Source: Alligator mississippiensis
Taxonomy: Eukaryota > Chordata > Crocodylia > Alligatoridae
Length of the DNA stretch: 64,000 bases
Assembly (NCBI RefSeq): GCF_030867095.1
Contig: NC_081831.1
Coordinates: 42,593,319-42,657,318, forward strand
Direction: 5' to 3'
The notes under the pieces are model-generated. The model was given only the letters and a program-made list of their open reading frames with translations. It searched no databases and was not told the origin of the DNA. The translations under genes were made by a program, and so were the position numbers. Below, one piece after another: positions 21,760 through 32,926 of this stretch. Numbering within the stretch: position 1 is the stretch's first letter; each line of letters begins with the position of its first letter.

Positions 21760-24700
21760 CGATTCACTCGGTAACAAGGCCTTCTCTCTGCGGCGCTCTG
21801 TCCGCACAGGAGGTGGTCAGTCACCATTGAAGGAGATGAGGAGTAAGGCTGCAGCAGCAGGGAGAGTGACAGAGCGAGAGAGAGAGAGAGAGATTTGGCC
21901 TCTTCCACTCAGCAACCCCTGGGTCCTAATGCCTGAAATTGAAGCTTGTTCACTAGATGTGTTGTGTGGCCACCTGCCATATAATAATGCATATATATTT
22001 CTACAGCACTTTACAGTCCCAGATATCCCAAGGGGCTTTTCAAAGTGTACATGGAAACCTGACACAAAGCCAGCTGAAGGGTGGAAGGAGGCAGCAAAAC
22101 TTGTAGCCCAGTGCATACCACTAAAAACAAGGCCATGTTGGCAAAGGGTGCTAGAACAGACCCTGGCTATTAGGAAAGACGCTTTATAATCTTTAACCCT
22201 GAGTCAGATCAGTCAGCACCACTGCTTTTTAAGTTTGTTTACAGTAATTAAACACAGAAAACAACATAGCTTGATTTATTTCCCCCGAAAGATAGAAGGC
22301 ATGGCCTTGCTATTTGAGTCAGTACTTCCAGCGGTATCTAATTTTTGCCAGATCACTTAGTCACACCCACTAACCATGGACCAAACACATAACTCCTTGC
22401 TTAGTGTTTAATATGAGAGATCAATATATTAATGCAGAGTCTTTCTAAATCCTTTTTACCCATTAATTTATAGTCATCATCTGTTCTCCTCCAGTTTGCC
22501 ATACAGGCCACATTTTCTTTTGACAAAAATATAGCCTGTTTGAACAGAAACCCATTCAACTCTTACAATAACCCAAGCAGCCGTTATGTGAACCCCACCA
22601 TCTGGGGAACTAAATCTTCTAACATGAGCTGTGCACAGGAGTCTCCACAAGGGTGGTAAATAGGAGAATCTTTTATCAGTGGCTTAGTAGCAGGTGGAAG
22701 AGGGATTCTGACTATCTCTTAAAACCTTGTCCTGTCTCTTTGACTGGGCTGGAACCAGTCTGCTGGAGACAGACCCAACTCTTAAACCACATTTAAACCT
22801 CTGAGCATCCAGGTACTGACTGTTCACTATTAGCTCCAGGTTGCTCAGGCAACTCCAGGGACAAGACTATACATTTGACACCTCTGAGGCAGCAAGACCA
22901 CACTGCCTGGCCACCTCAAATCCCAGCCCCCTTCAGCTCATGATTTAGACACTTTCTTCCTGGAATTCACATAACTGAAAAAGCTAGTTAAACCTTTTGG
23001 AGACAACTTGGCAAGATAGCAGGTAACATAGGCTCAGCAAAGAAATTTCTTAGCAGCTGACACTGTGCTGTTAAACAACACTACTATGAAAAGCAACACA
23101 TTTCTAAATGCAGTTCCCGTCTTTCTCATGAATCCTGGTTTGGTCAGTATCCTTCGGCTAGGTAGTAGCCCTTTCTGATTTCATGTATGTCATTGCCCCT
23201 TGCTAGCATTTCTCTTATAAAGCATTTCTTGTATAAAAGCCTGCCCCCACCTTTTCAGTAGTTGCTCTTTCCTGTCAGATTCTGTGTGGACGGTCATAGT
23301 CAATGGCCCTACTGAAGAAGATCCATCTTCCTAAAGTGAAGAACCATTCAATGTTGACAGCTCTGCTATTGTTTCTTAGCTACTCCTTCCATAAGGCATT
23401 AAGCTCCCCTGCTACAAAAATGGATGCTCAACTCTACAAATTCTCAAAATAACAAAATAATACTCCAAAATATAAAAGGAAGTCTGAGACAAAGCGAGCT
23501 TCACAAAACAAAATGGAGTTTTCAGCTGACAAACACCCCTTTAGTCTTTGATAGCATCCTCCTTTGAAGAACTGGATACATTCTTTGAAGAACTACTGAA
23601 CCACCAGCACTGGAGCACAGGCACAAGACAGACCCGATTTCTCAATGGATATTGTTTATCACTTTATATTGAGTGCAGTAAGGAACTGGCCACTTGTCAC
23701 TAACCGTCTGAAAGGTACTTCACATTTCAGCGATCAGCAATGAACAGGCAAGGAAATGTGTGTAAAGGACCTGGAATATGGGAGATACTCCAAACTTAGT
23801 TTTCCTCACATTTTAGCCCAAAAGAACACTCATTTCCAAACAGAATAATGGTCCCCCTAGTTGGCTGTCCTGTCTCCAAAAATGGGTGATGCTGGATGGT
23901 TTATTTTGTAGTTAGGCTGTGTGAGCGGTCACTTTCAGAAGGATTAACAGCACCTCTGGTTTTCTTCTCCCAGCCATTCCCATAAACTTTTAAAAAATCT
24001 TAATTATCTACTTGCTTCACTGACATGACATGAGAGTAGAGTAGATAAAGGACTAAATTCATTTTAGTCCTTTATAGTTGTGTGTTGGGAGTTATCATGT
24101 TATCTAATCTTGCTCATGAAAACCCAGAACATTAGCATTAAGAGGCTTGTAGACCACTTTCGCTGCCTGTCATGGAGAAAAGGAAATGGCTATAGAGGGT
24201 CAGTTCATACAAGAAATCTCATTGTGAATCTCATTGTCTTCTAGTTTGCCACCTCATGGGATATACAAGGAACACCACAGTGTGGCATGCTGAAAAGAAA
24301 TACTGTCCAAAAGAGATTAAATTTTAATTCAATAATTTTAACATTTTTTTCCAGAGAATAACAAGTCACAGCCACCTCATTCCAGCTTTCTGGACTCTTT
24401 TTTTCTTATTTTTCCTACACTATTATGGTTCTAAGTCCTGACTCGTGTGAGGGTGGATCAGTGGGAGAGGAGCAGTACCACCTCACAGTCTTTGATATGA
24501 GGAAACATGCCAACTGGTACAGCCAACGGAGGGGCAAATGGCTTTCCTACCAACTTCTTTTCAGCATTCAGTGGACAGCAAAACCTTCAGAAGAACTCAA
24601 AAGGCATCAGTTTCCCCATTAGTCCTGAATCACAGAGCCGCTTCTTTTAGTAGCATCTGAATCTCTCCCATTGTCATTAGCAGCATACAAACCATCAGAG

Positions 24701-25421
24701 GGTGTATTAAACAGACACCTATTAGCAGTATTTGACAAAGATCCACCATTCAGAGACTGAGCAGTGGGTGACATGGTATCTAGAATTTTCTACGCTTAAT
24801 CCGGAGCCAGTTACAAACATATACCTGGCTAATCTGGAGGATCAGTGACAGATTTAGGATCTTGTTTCTCACAAACTAACAAAGCTAAAAGAGGCTTTAT
24901 GCTATTAGAAAGTAATCCTAGATTTTGTGTTATTTAACCATCTTATCTTCTTTGTTCTTTGTTGACCTTTTCATTATCTGCTATATAGTTCTGACCCAGA
25001 AAAACACCTAAGCACATGACTAACCTGAAGTAGGTGACTGGTCCCCTTGATTTCACTTTGCTGAGTAGGGACATAGGCTTCTTACAGCGAATCAGTTGCT
25101 CATAGTAAACCAGATGAAGGCATACTTTTTTCCAGTGTCATCATGTGTTCTGCATTATTTATCCATCTTTTTTTTAATGTGTTCAAATATCTCACTTGTC
25201 TAGGGCAACTACATTTTGAGCCTGTGTTCTTACCAACTACATAAAATGAATGTGTAGCCTTTTACTGGTGAGCACCTTCTCAATAGAAACAAAAGCAAGC
25301 ACAGAAGTGTAACCACCTCTGGCCACAGGCTGGGAGAGATGGCTTAACTCCTACATAAATTACTCCAAACACTCAGTCAAAATTAAAACTTCCCCAGGTA
25401 GTTTCATCCCTTTGTTGTCTT
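21760..25421. other. Spacer upstream of TMEM35A; no gene recognised
   Basis: It starts with the TMEM35A 5' UTR/promoter (a purine GAGAGAGA run lies near 21870-21890). About 22000-22060 looks like an old LINE/SINE 3' end (TACAGCACTTTACA) but I could not assign it. A 13-bp perfect hairpin sits at 24045-24075 (arms ATAAAGGACTAAA, loop of 5). The last TRMT2B exon(s) would be expected here and were not found with confidence. Confidence 0.5.
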
Positions 25422-25485
25422 TTCCCTCTGGGCATGACATTTGTTACTTACACAACAGACACAAATGGAAAAGGCTCCTCCTTAC

Positions 25486-25585
25486 TCAAGGAAGTTCTTC
25501 ATGACTTCTCCATCTGGCTTGCAGGAGACATAGATCAGTGTCTGGATGGCCTCACAGTTTTGAACGGCCCTCACTACACTGTAAT
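25486..25585 (-). pseudogene. TRMT2B: TRMT2B-like exon (FVSCK segment), left arm of the inverted repeat
   Basis: Acceptor CATCTCAG is followed by YSVVRAVQNCEAIQTLIYVS then CKPDGEVMKNFLE and donor GTAAGG. It matches HYKVIQAIRNFRAIHTLVFVSCKLHGES. VSCKP contains the Cys region of the TrmA-type catalytic fold. This copy is open end to end. Confidence 0.8.
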
Positions 25586-25742
25586 CTGAGATGGCAAAAG
25601 AAACACCACACAAATACCAAGAGAAACAACTCCAGAAAGAGATTTCCGAATTAAGCACTCAATATCATATTATTAGGAAAAAGGAAATCTCTTTCTAGAG
25701 TTGTTTCTCTTGGTAATTGTGTGGTGTTTCTTTTGCCATCTG

Positions 25743-25840
25743 ATTACAGTGTAGTGAGGGTCGTTCAAAACTGTGGGGCCATCCAGACAATGATCTGTTT
25801 CCTGCAAGCCAGATGGAGAAGCCATGAGGAACTTCCTTGA
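25743..25840 (+). pseudogene. Inverted duplicate of the TRMT2B FVSCK exon
   Basis: It starts ATTACAGTGTAGTGAGGG like the left-arm exon, but the acceptor CAG is gone and a small deletion shifts the frame after QTMI. It is a non-functional copy. Confidence 0.8.
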
Positions 25841-26329
25841 GTAAGGAGGAACCTTTTCCTTTTGTGTCTGTTGTGTAAGTAACAAATGTCATGCCCAGAG
25901 GGAAACTTCACTTGACTAATCAAAATGAATCACTCCAAAAAGAAAAAAAAAGATCAAGAGATGTAGGGAAGAAAACACACGCAGCTCGGCTGCAAGAGAA
26001 TTTGTGATCCAAGGTAGAAAGCTACAGTAACTGTTGCAAGGCTACCTCCACTGCTACTTCCCCAGGTGCTTCAGGCAGGGTTCTGAGATAAGGGAGCTTC
26101 TCTTTGCAAGAACTCCCATTGCAACCATTTTTTCATAAAGAAAGCAAATTCAAGGTATATAAAATTGTGATTGACGTTAGGAAAGTAGTTGGGGAGTTGT
26201 CTTTCACTCTGTCATGAAACAAGAACAATGTAATGCTTGATGGCATTGAAAGGCATGATGGTTTAATCCCATTAAAGGAAATACACTTTCATACTTATTG
26301 GTACAATGTAACATGGAGACCAAGCTAAT

Positions 26330-26440
26330 TCTGTAATTGTCTGTTGAAGAGTTTCTTGTAGGTTTCTCTAAAACAGCTGGTACTGGCCACTGCCAATGGC
26401 AGGATACTGAACTAGATGAGCCAAAGGTCCAGATGCTATC
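26330..26440 (+). mobile_element. Old CR1-like LINE 3' fragment
   Basis: CACTGCCAATGGCAGGATAC then TGAACTAGATGAGCCAAAGGTC resembles the common reptile/bird CR1 3' end (GGATACTGGGCTAGATGGACC). It is short and diverged. Confidence 0.45.
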
Positions 26441-26754
26441 ATTCCAAATTAAATTTTGCATTGAAGTTTTTAGAAAAGCAAAAAGTGTCCCCACTTCCAC
26501 AATTAAAAAAAAAAGAAAGAATTCACTGTCTTACGGAATCCAGCCCAGGAGGGGTTCACCACAGCAAGAAGGGACTAGGCATCATCCCATGACATCAGGA
26601 TCTGTGGTAGCACTGTCTCTGCCTTTCCACTGTGAAACTTATGATTTGCGATTCCTGTGCAGAGAAAACACTCAGTCAAGTATTCACCTCACAAATGGTC
26701 AACCCCACTGAACAGAGGAGAGAAGGACCCCTTTAGGCACAGCAAGTCCTAGAG

Positions 26755-28068
26755 CATCCCATCCTAAGAAGTGCATCCATGAGCACATCTGTGGGGGGCC
26801 TGCAGGGGAGATCATGCTCAGAGGCAATCAGCATGGGTTCATCAAAGGCAGGTCCTGCCAGACCAACCTGATTGCCTTTTATGACCAAGTAACTAAATCC
26901 TTGGATGATGGTGTCGCTGTGGACATAGTCTTTCTAGACTTTAAGAAGGCCTTTGACACTGTCTCTCACCCCATCCTCATCAATAAATTAAGTGACTGTG
27001 ACATTGATGCCTGCACAGTTGGATGGGTAAAAAATTGGCTGATGGGGCTCACCCAGAGAGTAGTGGTGGACAGGTTGTACTCAACCTGGCGAGATGTGAG
27101 CAGTGGGGTACCCCAGGGCTCAGTCCTCGGGCTTGCACTGTTTAACATCTTCATCAGCGACTTGGATGAGGGGGTGGAAAGCAGGCTGTCCAAGTTTGCT
27201 GATGACATTAAAATGTGGGGCGAGGTGGACACACTTGAAGGGAGAGAGAGGCTGCAACTAGATTTAGACAGACTACAAAAGTGAGCAGATGAGAATAGGA
27301 TGGGGTTCAGCGTAGACAAATGCAGGGTGCTGCACCTTGGGAGAAGGAATCCACAGCATACATACAGGCTGGGGAGTTCCCTTCTTGAAAGCGCAGAGGA
27401 GGAAAGGGATCTTGGAGTCATTATTGACTCCAAGATGAACATGAGCCGCCAATGCCAGACTGCAGCCAGCAAGGCCAGCCATACCTTGTCATACATCCAA
27501 AGGTGCATCTCAAGCCTGTCCAGAGAAGTGATACTCCCCCTCTATGCGACTTTGGTCAGGCTGCAGTTGGAGTACTGCGTCCAGTACTGGGTGCCACACT
27601 TCAAAAGGGATGTGGCCAGCCTGGAGAGGGTTCAGAGGAGGACCACCCACTTGGTGAGAGGGCAGCAGGACAGGCCCTACGAGGAGAGACTGAAGGACCT
27701 GAACCTGTTCAGCCTCAGCAAGAGGAGGCTGAGGGGGGACCTGGTGGCTGCCTACAAGCTCATCAGGGGAGATCAACAGAAAATAGGCAGAGCCCTTTTC
27801 TCCCTAGCACCACCTGGGTGACAAGGAACAATGGTAATAAGCTGATGGAGAATAGGTTTAGGTTAGAGATCAGAAGGTAATATTTTACAGTTAGGGTGGC
27901 CAAAATCTAGAACCAACTTCCCAGGGAGGTGGTCCTCGCCCCCACCTTGGGCAAATTCAAGAAGAGGTTGAGGTCTTGTGAAGCCAGCATTCATTCCTGC
28001 CTGTGGCAGGGGGTCAGGCTAGATGATCTGTTCAGGTCCCTCCTGACCCTAGCTACTATGAAACTATG
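26755..28068 (+). mobile_element. CR1 LINE, 5'-truncated, inside the TRMT2B-like locus
   Basis: It covers the reverse-transcriptase half of ORF2. One frame of 156 codons holds [51 protein letters not shown] and an intact FADD box. The next frame has the C-terminal STYRLGSSLLES and RAQRRTT-type blocks. The 3' tail is CCCTCCTGACCCTAGCTACT. The copy has only a few breaks, so it is younger than the 3160 copy. It sits between the VIGLSL and FVSCK exons, where one more TRMT2B exon should be. Confidence 0.92.
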
Positions 28069-28403
28069 CATACAGCTTGAGGCTACTCTCCATGTGAGCA
28101 CAGAATCTCTTACCTATTCTTCCCCAGTGCTCCATTCCTGATGCCTCTTTCCCCAGCCACTTTCCCCCATTCTGCTTCCACTTTCTTTAGCCACCAGGTC
28201 AATTTCATGCCCCTTTCACATAAAGTTTAACTACAAAAGTAGAGAGTGGGGTGCTTGTAGCAAAAAGCTCCTCCCTTTTATTGGAACAGAGCACAGTCCA
28301 TAAATACACAGACACTGCTAGAAGCCTAAGGGCCACTGCCTTCCACCTAAGGGTCACTGCATTTTGTAGCAATTAAACTTCCAGCCAAAAGTGAGTTTCA
28401 CAC

Positions 28404-28504
28404 CATTCAATACTGCATTCCATCTGGCATCCTCTACAGCCTTCTCCACTATCTCAGTACCAAGGACCCTGGATACTTGGCGAACAAGAGAAAGACCAAT
28501 CACA
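28404..28504 (-). pseudogene. TRMT2B: TRMT2B-like exon (VIGLSL segment)
   Basis: It reads VIGLSLVRQVSRVLGTEIVE then KAVEDARWNAVLNG, matching GVIGLSLAQHTSRVLGIELLEQAVEDARW. Joined to the preceding exon it is out of frame by one base, as if a G was lost at the acceptor. The 3' border is uncertain by a few bases. Confidence 0.75.
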
Positions 28505-28663
28505 CTTGGAAAAATGAGAGACAAAGGACTTATTCTCAGCTGTGGGAATGGAGATCTAGATAATGGGAATAGTGGAGGAAACACATTCTTCTAGGGACAG
28601 GAGAAAAAAACAAAACCTGGTTGAACTGAAGCTAACATTTGCCCATTGCACTATAGTGCTCAC

Positions 28664-28879
28664 TAGTTTCACAACAGACATCATGAAGGATGGTGTTTTC
28701 ATCAGGCTGACTTAACTCCCTGACTGTCTGGTAGAGAATATCAGCCCCAACTGTGTTGATCTGGAAGAAGACATCTGGGGAGATGTGGAACTGCAAAACC
28801 AGGATTTCCTTAAAGATGTGTGGTTCTCCATAGAGAACCTGGTAGGGAGACTGCTCATGGGAACAGTAAATCATTGTGC
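28664..28879 (-). pseudogene. TRMT2B: TRMT2B-like exon (methyltransferase core, SAM-motif end)
   Basis: It has 71 open codons including CSHEQSPYQVLYGEPHIFKE, ISPDVFFQINTVGADILYQT and DENTILHDVCCET, with donor GTGAGC. It is the best preserved exon. The Gly of the CCGTG SAM-binding loop is Glu here. Confidence 0.8.
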
Positions 28880-29214
28880 CTAAGCAGGATATAAAATAAA
28901 CCATTAGAGAACAGCATTTTCAGAAGAGGTACTTTACTTAATTTCTTTTTATTAGGGTGATTATGAGCAGAGGGAGAACAGCTCCCTCCTCCCATTCACA
29001 TGCCCTGACCTAATTTCTATCCATTTGTATTACTTTGCTAACAATTTCTTCTCTAATGTAGAACACCATCTCATAGGTGTTCTTTTCTGTGAAGAGCAAG
29101 TTCAGACAATCATTTACAAGAATCCAGTCACTTTCAAATCCTGAATTTAATCAGTATGGTCAAAGCAGAAGACTGAGAGTCAAACCTCTGATCTGCTGGT
29201 TCACTGAAATGCAG

Positions 29215-29345
29215 CTTTAGGAAGGGAACTTAAGTTTTGTGCTGCAGTTTCCCAATCAGTAAAACAGTGGCAAGAATATTTATTTGCCTGCCTCACAGCA
29301 GCTACAAGAGACAATTTATTGTTTGAGAAGTGCCTGAGGTCCTCA
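29215..29345 (+). repeat. Probable MIR SINE
   Basis: CAGTTTCCCAATCAGTAAAACAG, then a CCTGCCTCACAG block, fits a diverged MIR 3' half. Confidence 0.6.
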
Positions 29346-29560
29346 GAAGAAAGACTCAACTTTCCCAACACTGCACCTGCAGAAGAGAATACCCAGTTAT
29401 TTGTAATTTGTTACAAGCATCATCCTGAAGAAACAATACTTAGGTTACTTGTTTGAGGACATTAGGAAGCAGCACTGAACTTTCAATTTCCAATGTTCCT
29501 GTTGCCTTTTTCTCTACATTCTGACATGCTCTAAGTTTTACCAGGTGTCACCACATTTAC

Positions 29561-29656
29561 CTTTCTTGGAAATAAAAGTGAAGTCAAGGCACAGGCTGCC
29601 CCAGGCCCACAAGTTAAAAATACCTTCAGTGATGCTTTCTGAGAACACAGTTTCTC
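29561..29656 (-). pseudogene. TRMT2B: TRMT2B-like exon (GPGAAC segment)
   Basis: It reads EKLCSQKASLKVFLTCGPGA then ACALTSL, matching EELHVQKEIVKEFFIRGPGAACGLTSLYFQES. One extra T after TSL shifts the frame. The donor is GTAAAT. Confidence 0.7.
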
Positions 29657-30124
29657 CTGACAAAAGCAAGAGAAAAAAATAAAGGCATCTGAATACGCTA
29701 GTTTTGCCCATCCTCAGGTAACTAATTTAGGAGAAGCAGCAGGTCTGATGTTACCATGCTTATGTCTCTTGAGTAGAACAGACTTTGTGCTGACAACTAC
29801 CATAAACCTCCATTAACTTGGTGCCTGGCATTAGCACTGCCAGAACCTTCATAAGCACATACTGTAGTTGTAATATAATCTCTGAGACACTCCTGTGGAA
29901 TAAGTAGTTTGTGTACTGATCCTGTGATTACTCCTTTTAGTTTTTTAAGCCTTATCACTAGATGATAGTGGTATTTGCACTACTCTGCTTCATTTCACTT
30001 GACAGTGGCATTGTTTACGAGCCCCAGATCAATGACAAGGAGAAGCACCCTATCAGATCTGACCAAACTAGTGGAGCTTCTAATAAAGTACATTCTGCTT
30101 AATTTTACAGCAGAGAATCAGTAC
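29657..30124. other. Intron or spacer, nothing recognised
   Basis: This AT-rich sequence lies between a TRMT2B-like exon and a solo LTR. No feature was identified. Confidence 0.5.
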
Positions 30125-30129
30125 ATAAC

Positions 30130-31127
30130 TGTCGCAGGGCGCTAAGGTGCATGGTCCTATTAGAGCAGAGATTGCCCGGGGAGGGAACACAAAGGGCCAG
30201 ATAAGAGCCCAGGTGCAGGTTGCCATGGCAACTGACTAATGAGGGAATTGGCCACACCTGCACCTGGTCATCTGGTTGGAAGAGGCAGGGCCTGAGGCCT
30301 ATATAAACCCTATGCCTGGGACCAGGCAGTTCAGTTCCCTGCCAGCAGTTGAAGGGGAGGTAGCCTCCAGGAAGAAAGGGCCCAGAGATGCTATAGCCCC
30401 ATTGGATATGTTACCCTTAGGGCTAATGGGGTACTAGGAGCCCATGGGGTACCCTTGCCTATAGGCACCCAGTATTAGAGAAGGAGTTTTACTCTTTTAA
30501 AGGGGCACAGCATGCCTTGCACTTCATTATGTTATAGTCCAGGGGCTTCTGTTTGATTGCTGTTGCTTGTTTGCTGTCTGATAACACTGGTGGTTTGGGT
30601 GAAGCTATTTGGGGAAGGAGGAGGCCTCACTGGGGGCCCACTGCAGTGTGGGGACCCCAGTGCCAGAAAGGGCGCAGATTTGGGGGGCATGGATCCTGGT
30701 GCCGGAGAGGGCACAGTGATAAGGGCTGTGGAGAGCCCAACACTGAGGGGCGCAGAGACAGGTCTGCAGAGAGCCCAATGAAGACAAGGGGCTGAATTAT
30801 AATGAGGCCTAGGCAAGACAATGCTAGTACCATCTGTGAGGCTTGGGGCATGGTAAAGGGGCAGTTGGAGCCATGCATATAGCCCATAGTGCTGAGAAGC
30901 CTCGGGTACCATACATCATAACATGGTATGCCAAGGGGTCTGTGAACCACAGGGTTCAGTAAGATCGAGCCAGATCATGTCTAAAGCTAAAGATCAAGGG
31001 CAGCCTCCCTATATCAATTATACCAACAAGACATGATGGGTGAGATAGAGTGCCTGTAGGGCAAGACTGGCACAGTTAAGGAGCCTAGGGGTAACACTGC
31101 CATTCCCAGGGACCCCACCCTGATACA
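30130..31127 (+). mobile_element. Solo LTR, family A, with 5-bp target duplication
   Basis: It is a 998-bp block starting TGTCGCAGGGC and ending CTGATACA, with exact ATAAC flanks (30125-30129 and 31128-31132). A TATATAAA box lies near 30300. It is homologous to the LTRs of the element at 52036-56179 and to the one at 60527: shared start, shared CACTGGTGGTTTGGGTGA block and shared GTGCCAG...GGGCGCAG repeats. It is a recombined fossil sitting in the TRMT2B-like locus. Confidence 0.85.
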
Positions 31128-31399
31128 ATAACTCAAGATGGTCGCAAGTTACAACACAATACAGAGGGCTTCTTATCTCCTTTCTTTCCATGGCAGAACA
31201 CTGTTCTAGCTCTGGCTAGCAAGGTTGCCTTTTTCTTACCGGTTGTGTCCAATTAGACAGTTGGACTGTTTTCTCTGTTCTGCTGTCCAAGCCAACCACA
31301 GCATCTGCAAATATTCACATTATGGTACATCACTCAAAGACAAGCTTCAGGCCTGCTGTTGCTTCTGAGCCATAGGCCCTCTGAAAAGCCTCTCCATGG

Positions 31400-31770
31400 C
31401 ACGCGTGGCTTCCCCAGTTCCCCTGCACCCTCTTCCAGCACCATCAGCTTCCCCGGTTCCCCTGCAGCCTCTCCCCGGCACCTGAGGCTTTTCCCCAGCT
31501 CCCCAACCGGGTCTCCAGCTTCCCTGGCACCTGCAGCTTTCCTGGTTCCCCTGCAGCCTCTCCCAGCACCCACAGCTTCCTCCAACCTGATGCCCAGCTC
31601 CCCTGGCCCCAGCATCCCTCTCCCCATACCTTCCAGTTCCCCTGCAGCCTCTCCCCGACTCCCTGCATCCTCTCCCAGCACCCGCATTTTCCCCAGTTCC
31701 CCCGCAGCCTCTCCCGGCACCCACAGCTTCCCCTGACCCAGGTCCTGGCTCCCCCCCAGTCTCTCTGTTC
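31400..31770. repeat. Degenerate GC-rich minisatellite
   Basis: Repeats of a unit of about 36-45 bp with core CCCCTGCAGCCTCTCCC and GGCACC / CAGCTTCC occur about nine times, imperfectly. The array leaves long open frames on both strands (about 125 and 160 codons), which follow from the repeat, not from selection. Confidence 0.75.
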
Positions 31771-32159
31771 CAGCTTTGGCCCTGGCTTCTGTGCAGCTTT
31801 TCCCTGGCATTGCTCCTCTGCTCTACCACCTTTCGGCTTTTCCTTCGATCAATTACCGCAAGTTACCCCTAGTGTTAACACAAAGCCACAAAAGTGTGTG
31901 TTTGTGCGTTTGTATATGTGCATATAGTTTTGTATGAACCTATAGAGCGTTTATGTAGTTTGTGTGTGTGTGTAATTTAGTATCACACCCTCCTGTCTAA
32001 CAGCATAATGTTGAGATCCCAAGCATTGATACGGCTTGTGTTAAGTCAACAATACCACTACAGAATTCAAGGACCTTGATGTAAGAATTAGGTCCAAATT
32101 ACCAGAGTACAAAGTCTTGGCCCTGCTTAAGACCTGACACAATCTTGGTCACTTTCTAC

Positions 32160-32279
32160 CTTGTTCTTACACTGACCTCCTCTACAAGCACCCAGATAGA
32201 GCCCCACAGTCTTTGGGTTCCCATCAGGTCTTCAGTTCACAGAGAAAGTGGATTTGTTTTGGTAGTCATTAATGATAGG
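32160..32279 (-). pseudogene. TRMT2B: TRMT2B-like exon (NKSTFSVN segment) with in-frame stop
   Basis: Acceptor CATTTCTCAG is followed by PIINDYQNKSTFSVN, a TGA codon, then RPDGNPKTVGLYLG. The mammalian sequence has an Arg at the stop, so a CGA-to-TGA change would explain it. The exon's 3' part (RGGQCKNK) has drifted. Confidence 0.75.
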
Positions 32280-32795
32280 CTGAGAAATGAGGGTAAAGCC
32301 CAGATGCAAGAAATGACAGAACCCTTTATCCTTCCCCACTCATTCTAGTGATTTTATGGGCAGCCTGGGAAGACATATGATTGTCACAATACAGGAGAGC
32401 AGGGTGTATCAGTACCCACACTGTTTGAGTTTATAAGCCACTCTGTCTTCCAGAGGTGGCCTTTTTTGGAACTACAGGGGTTTGTGACACACTGGATTCC
32501 TGAGATATTGAAGAGGTGACATGAACTAGAATCCACTCGGGGTATTTATGCAAGAGGCCAGGCTTGTGTCCAAGGCCAAGGGTTCCTAATAGAACTGAAC
32601 CACCCACCACCTGTGGTACTTGCTGCCTGTAGAGAAGAGAGCATTAGGAGCTGGAGTCACTATTGATCTCATGCTTATCAGCAGGTTGTTCTATACCTGT
32701 TATCAATTTCAATCTCATAGTTGTCAGCAGAAGCAGGGTAGGAGGCCTGTCAGGGCCTTAGAGCTGGTGTCATTCCCATGAAAAAATTCTCTCAC

Positions 32796-32926
32796 TGAGG
32801 GACAACAGGACGGAGGGAACAAAGGAGTCCATCTGGTATCAGCATGGTTTCCAGTTTGTCCATGCCAAGCTTCTTGAGACAAGATACCAGTGTCTGCAAA
32901 ATTTTCTTTTGACTTTCAGACTTTAT
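32796..32926 (-). pseudogene. TRMT2B: TRMT2B-like exon (QKKILQ segment)
   Basis: Acceptor TTCTCTGCAG is followed by IKSESQKKILQTLVSCLKK, then IPDGLLCSLRPVVP and donor GTGAGA. It aligns with human VKFAAQKKILQRLESYIQ...LSCLLHPIIPS. It is open throughout, but its end phase does not fit the next exon. Confidence 0.7.

Larger units (their letters stand above)
25422..25908. repeat. 226-bp inverted repeat carrying a TRMT2B exon
   Basis: Arms at 25422-25647 and 25683-25908 are reverse complements with roughly 10% mismatches, separated by a 35-bp spacer. The left arm holds the readable TRMT2B exon on the minus strand. The right arm holds the same exon on the plus strand (about 25743-25840), where it has lost its reading frame and its acceptor. 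Flanking intron is included in both arms, so this is a DNA-level inverted duplication. Confidence 0.9.
25486..32926 (-). pseudogene. TRMT2B: TRMT2B-like unprocessed pseudogene, at least six exons
   Basis: TRMT2B is the mitochondrial SAM-dependent enzyme making 5-methyluridine in tRNA and 12S rRNA. Six exon remnants keep gene order and mostly have GT-AG borders: 32796-32926, 32160-32279, 29561-29656, 28664-28879, about 28404-28504 and 25486-25585. They read QKKILQTLVSC, QNKSTFSVN...DGNPKTVG, CGPGAACALTS, CSHEQSPYQVLYGEP...SPDVFFQIN, RVLGTEIVEKAVEDARWN and YVSCKPDGEV, all TRMT2B-like. Signs of decay are a TGA where VN-RGPDGNPK is expected, one extra T in the 29561 exon, exon junctions that do not close, the SAM-motif CCGTG read as CCET, and no exon for the NIPEKHSQ...GGYWREL part. 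Introns remain, so it is not a retrocopy. A working copy elsewhere, or loss of the gene, is possible. Confidence 0.75.

Noticed and set aside
24045-24075. Perfect 13-bp hairpin, considered as a microRNA
   Set aside because: The stem is too short, with no extended pairing beyond the arms. It could equally be a tiny MITE remnant.
24290-24380. Minus-strand LFSMPHCGVPC-like reading as the last TRMT2B exon
   Set aside because: Only a few residues resemble LFPHTPHCELV, without a clear acceptor or flanking similarity.
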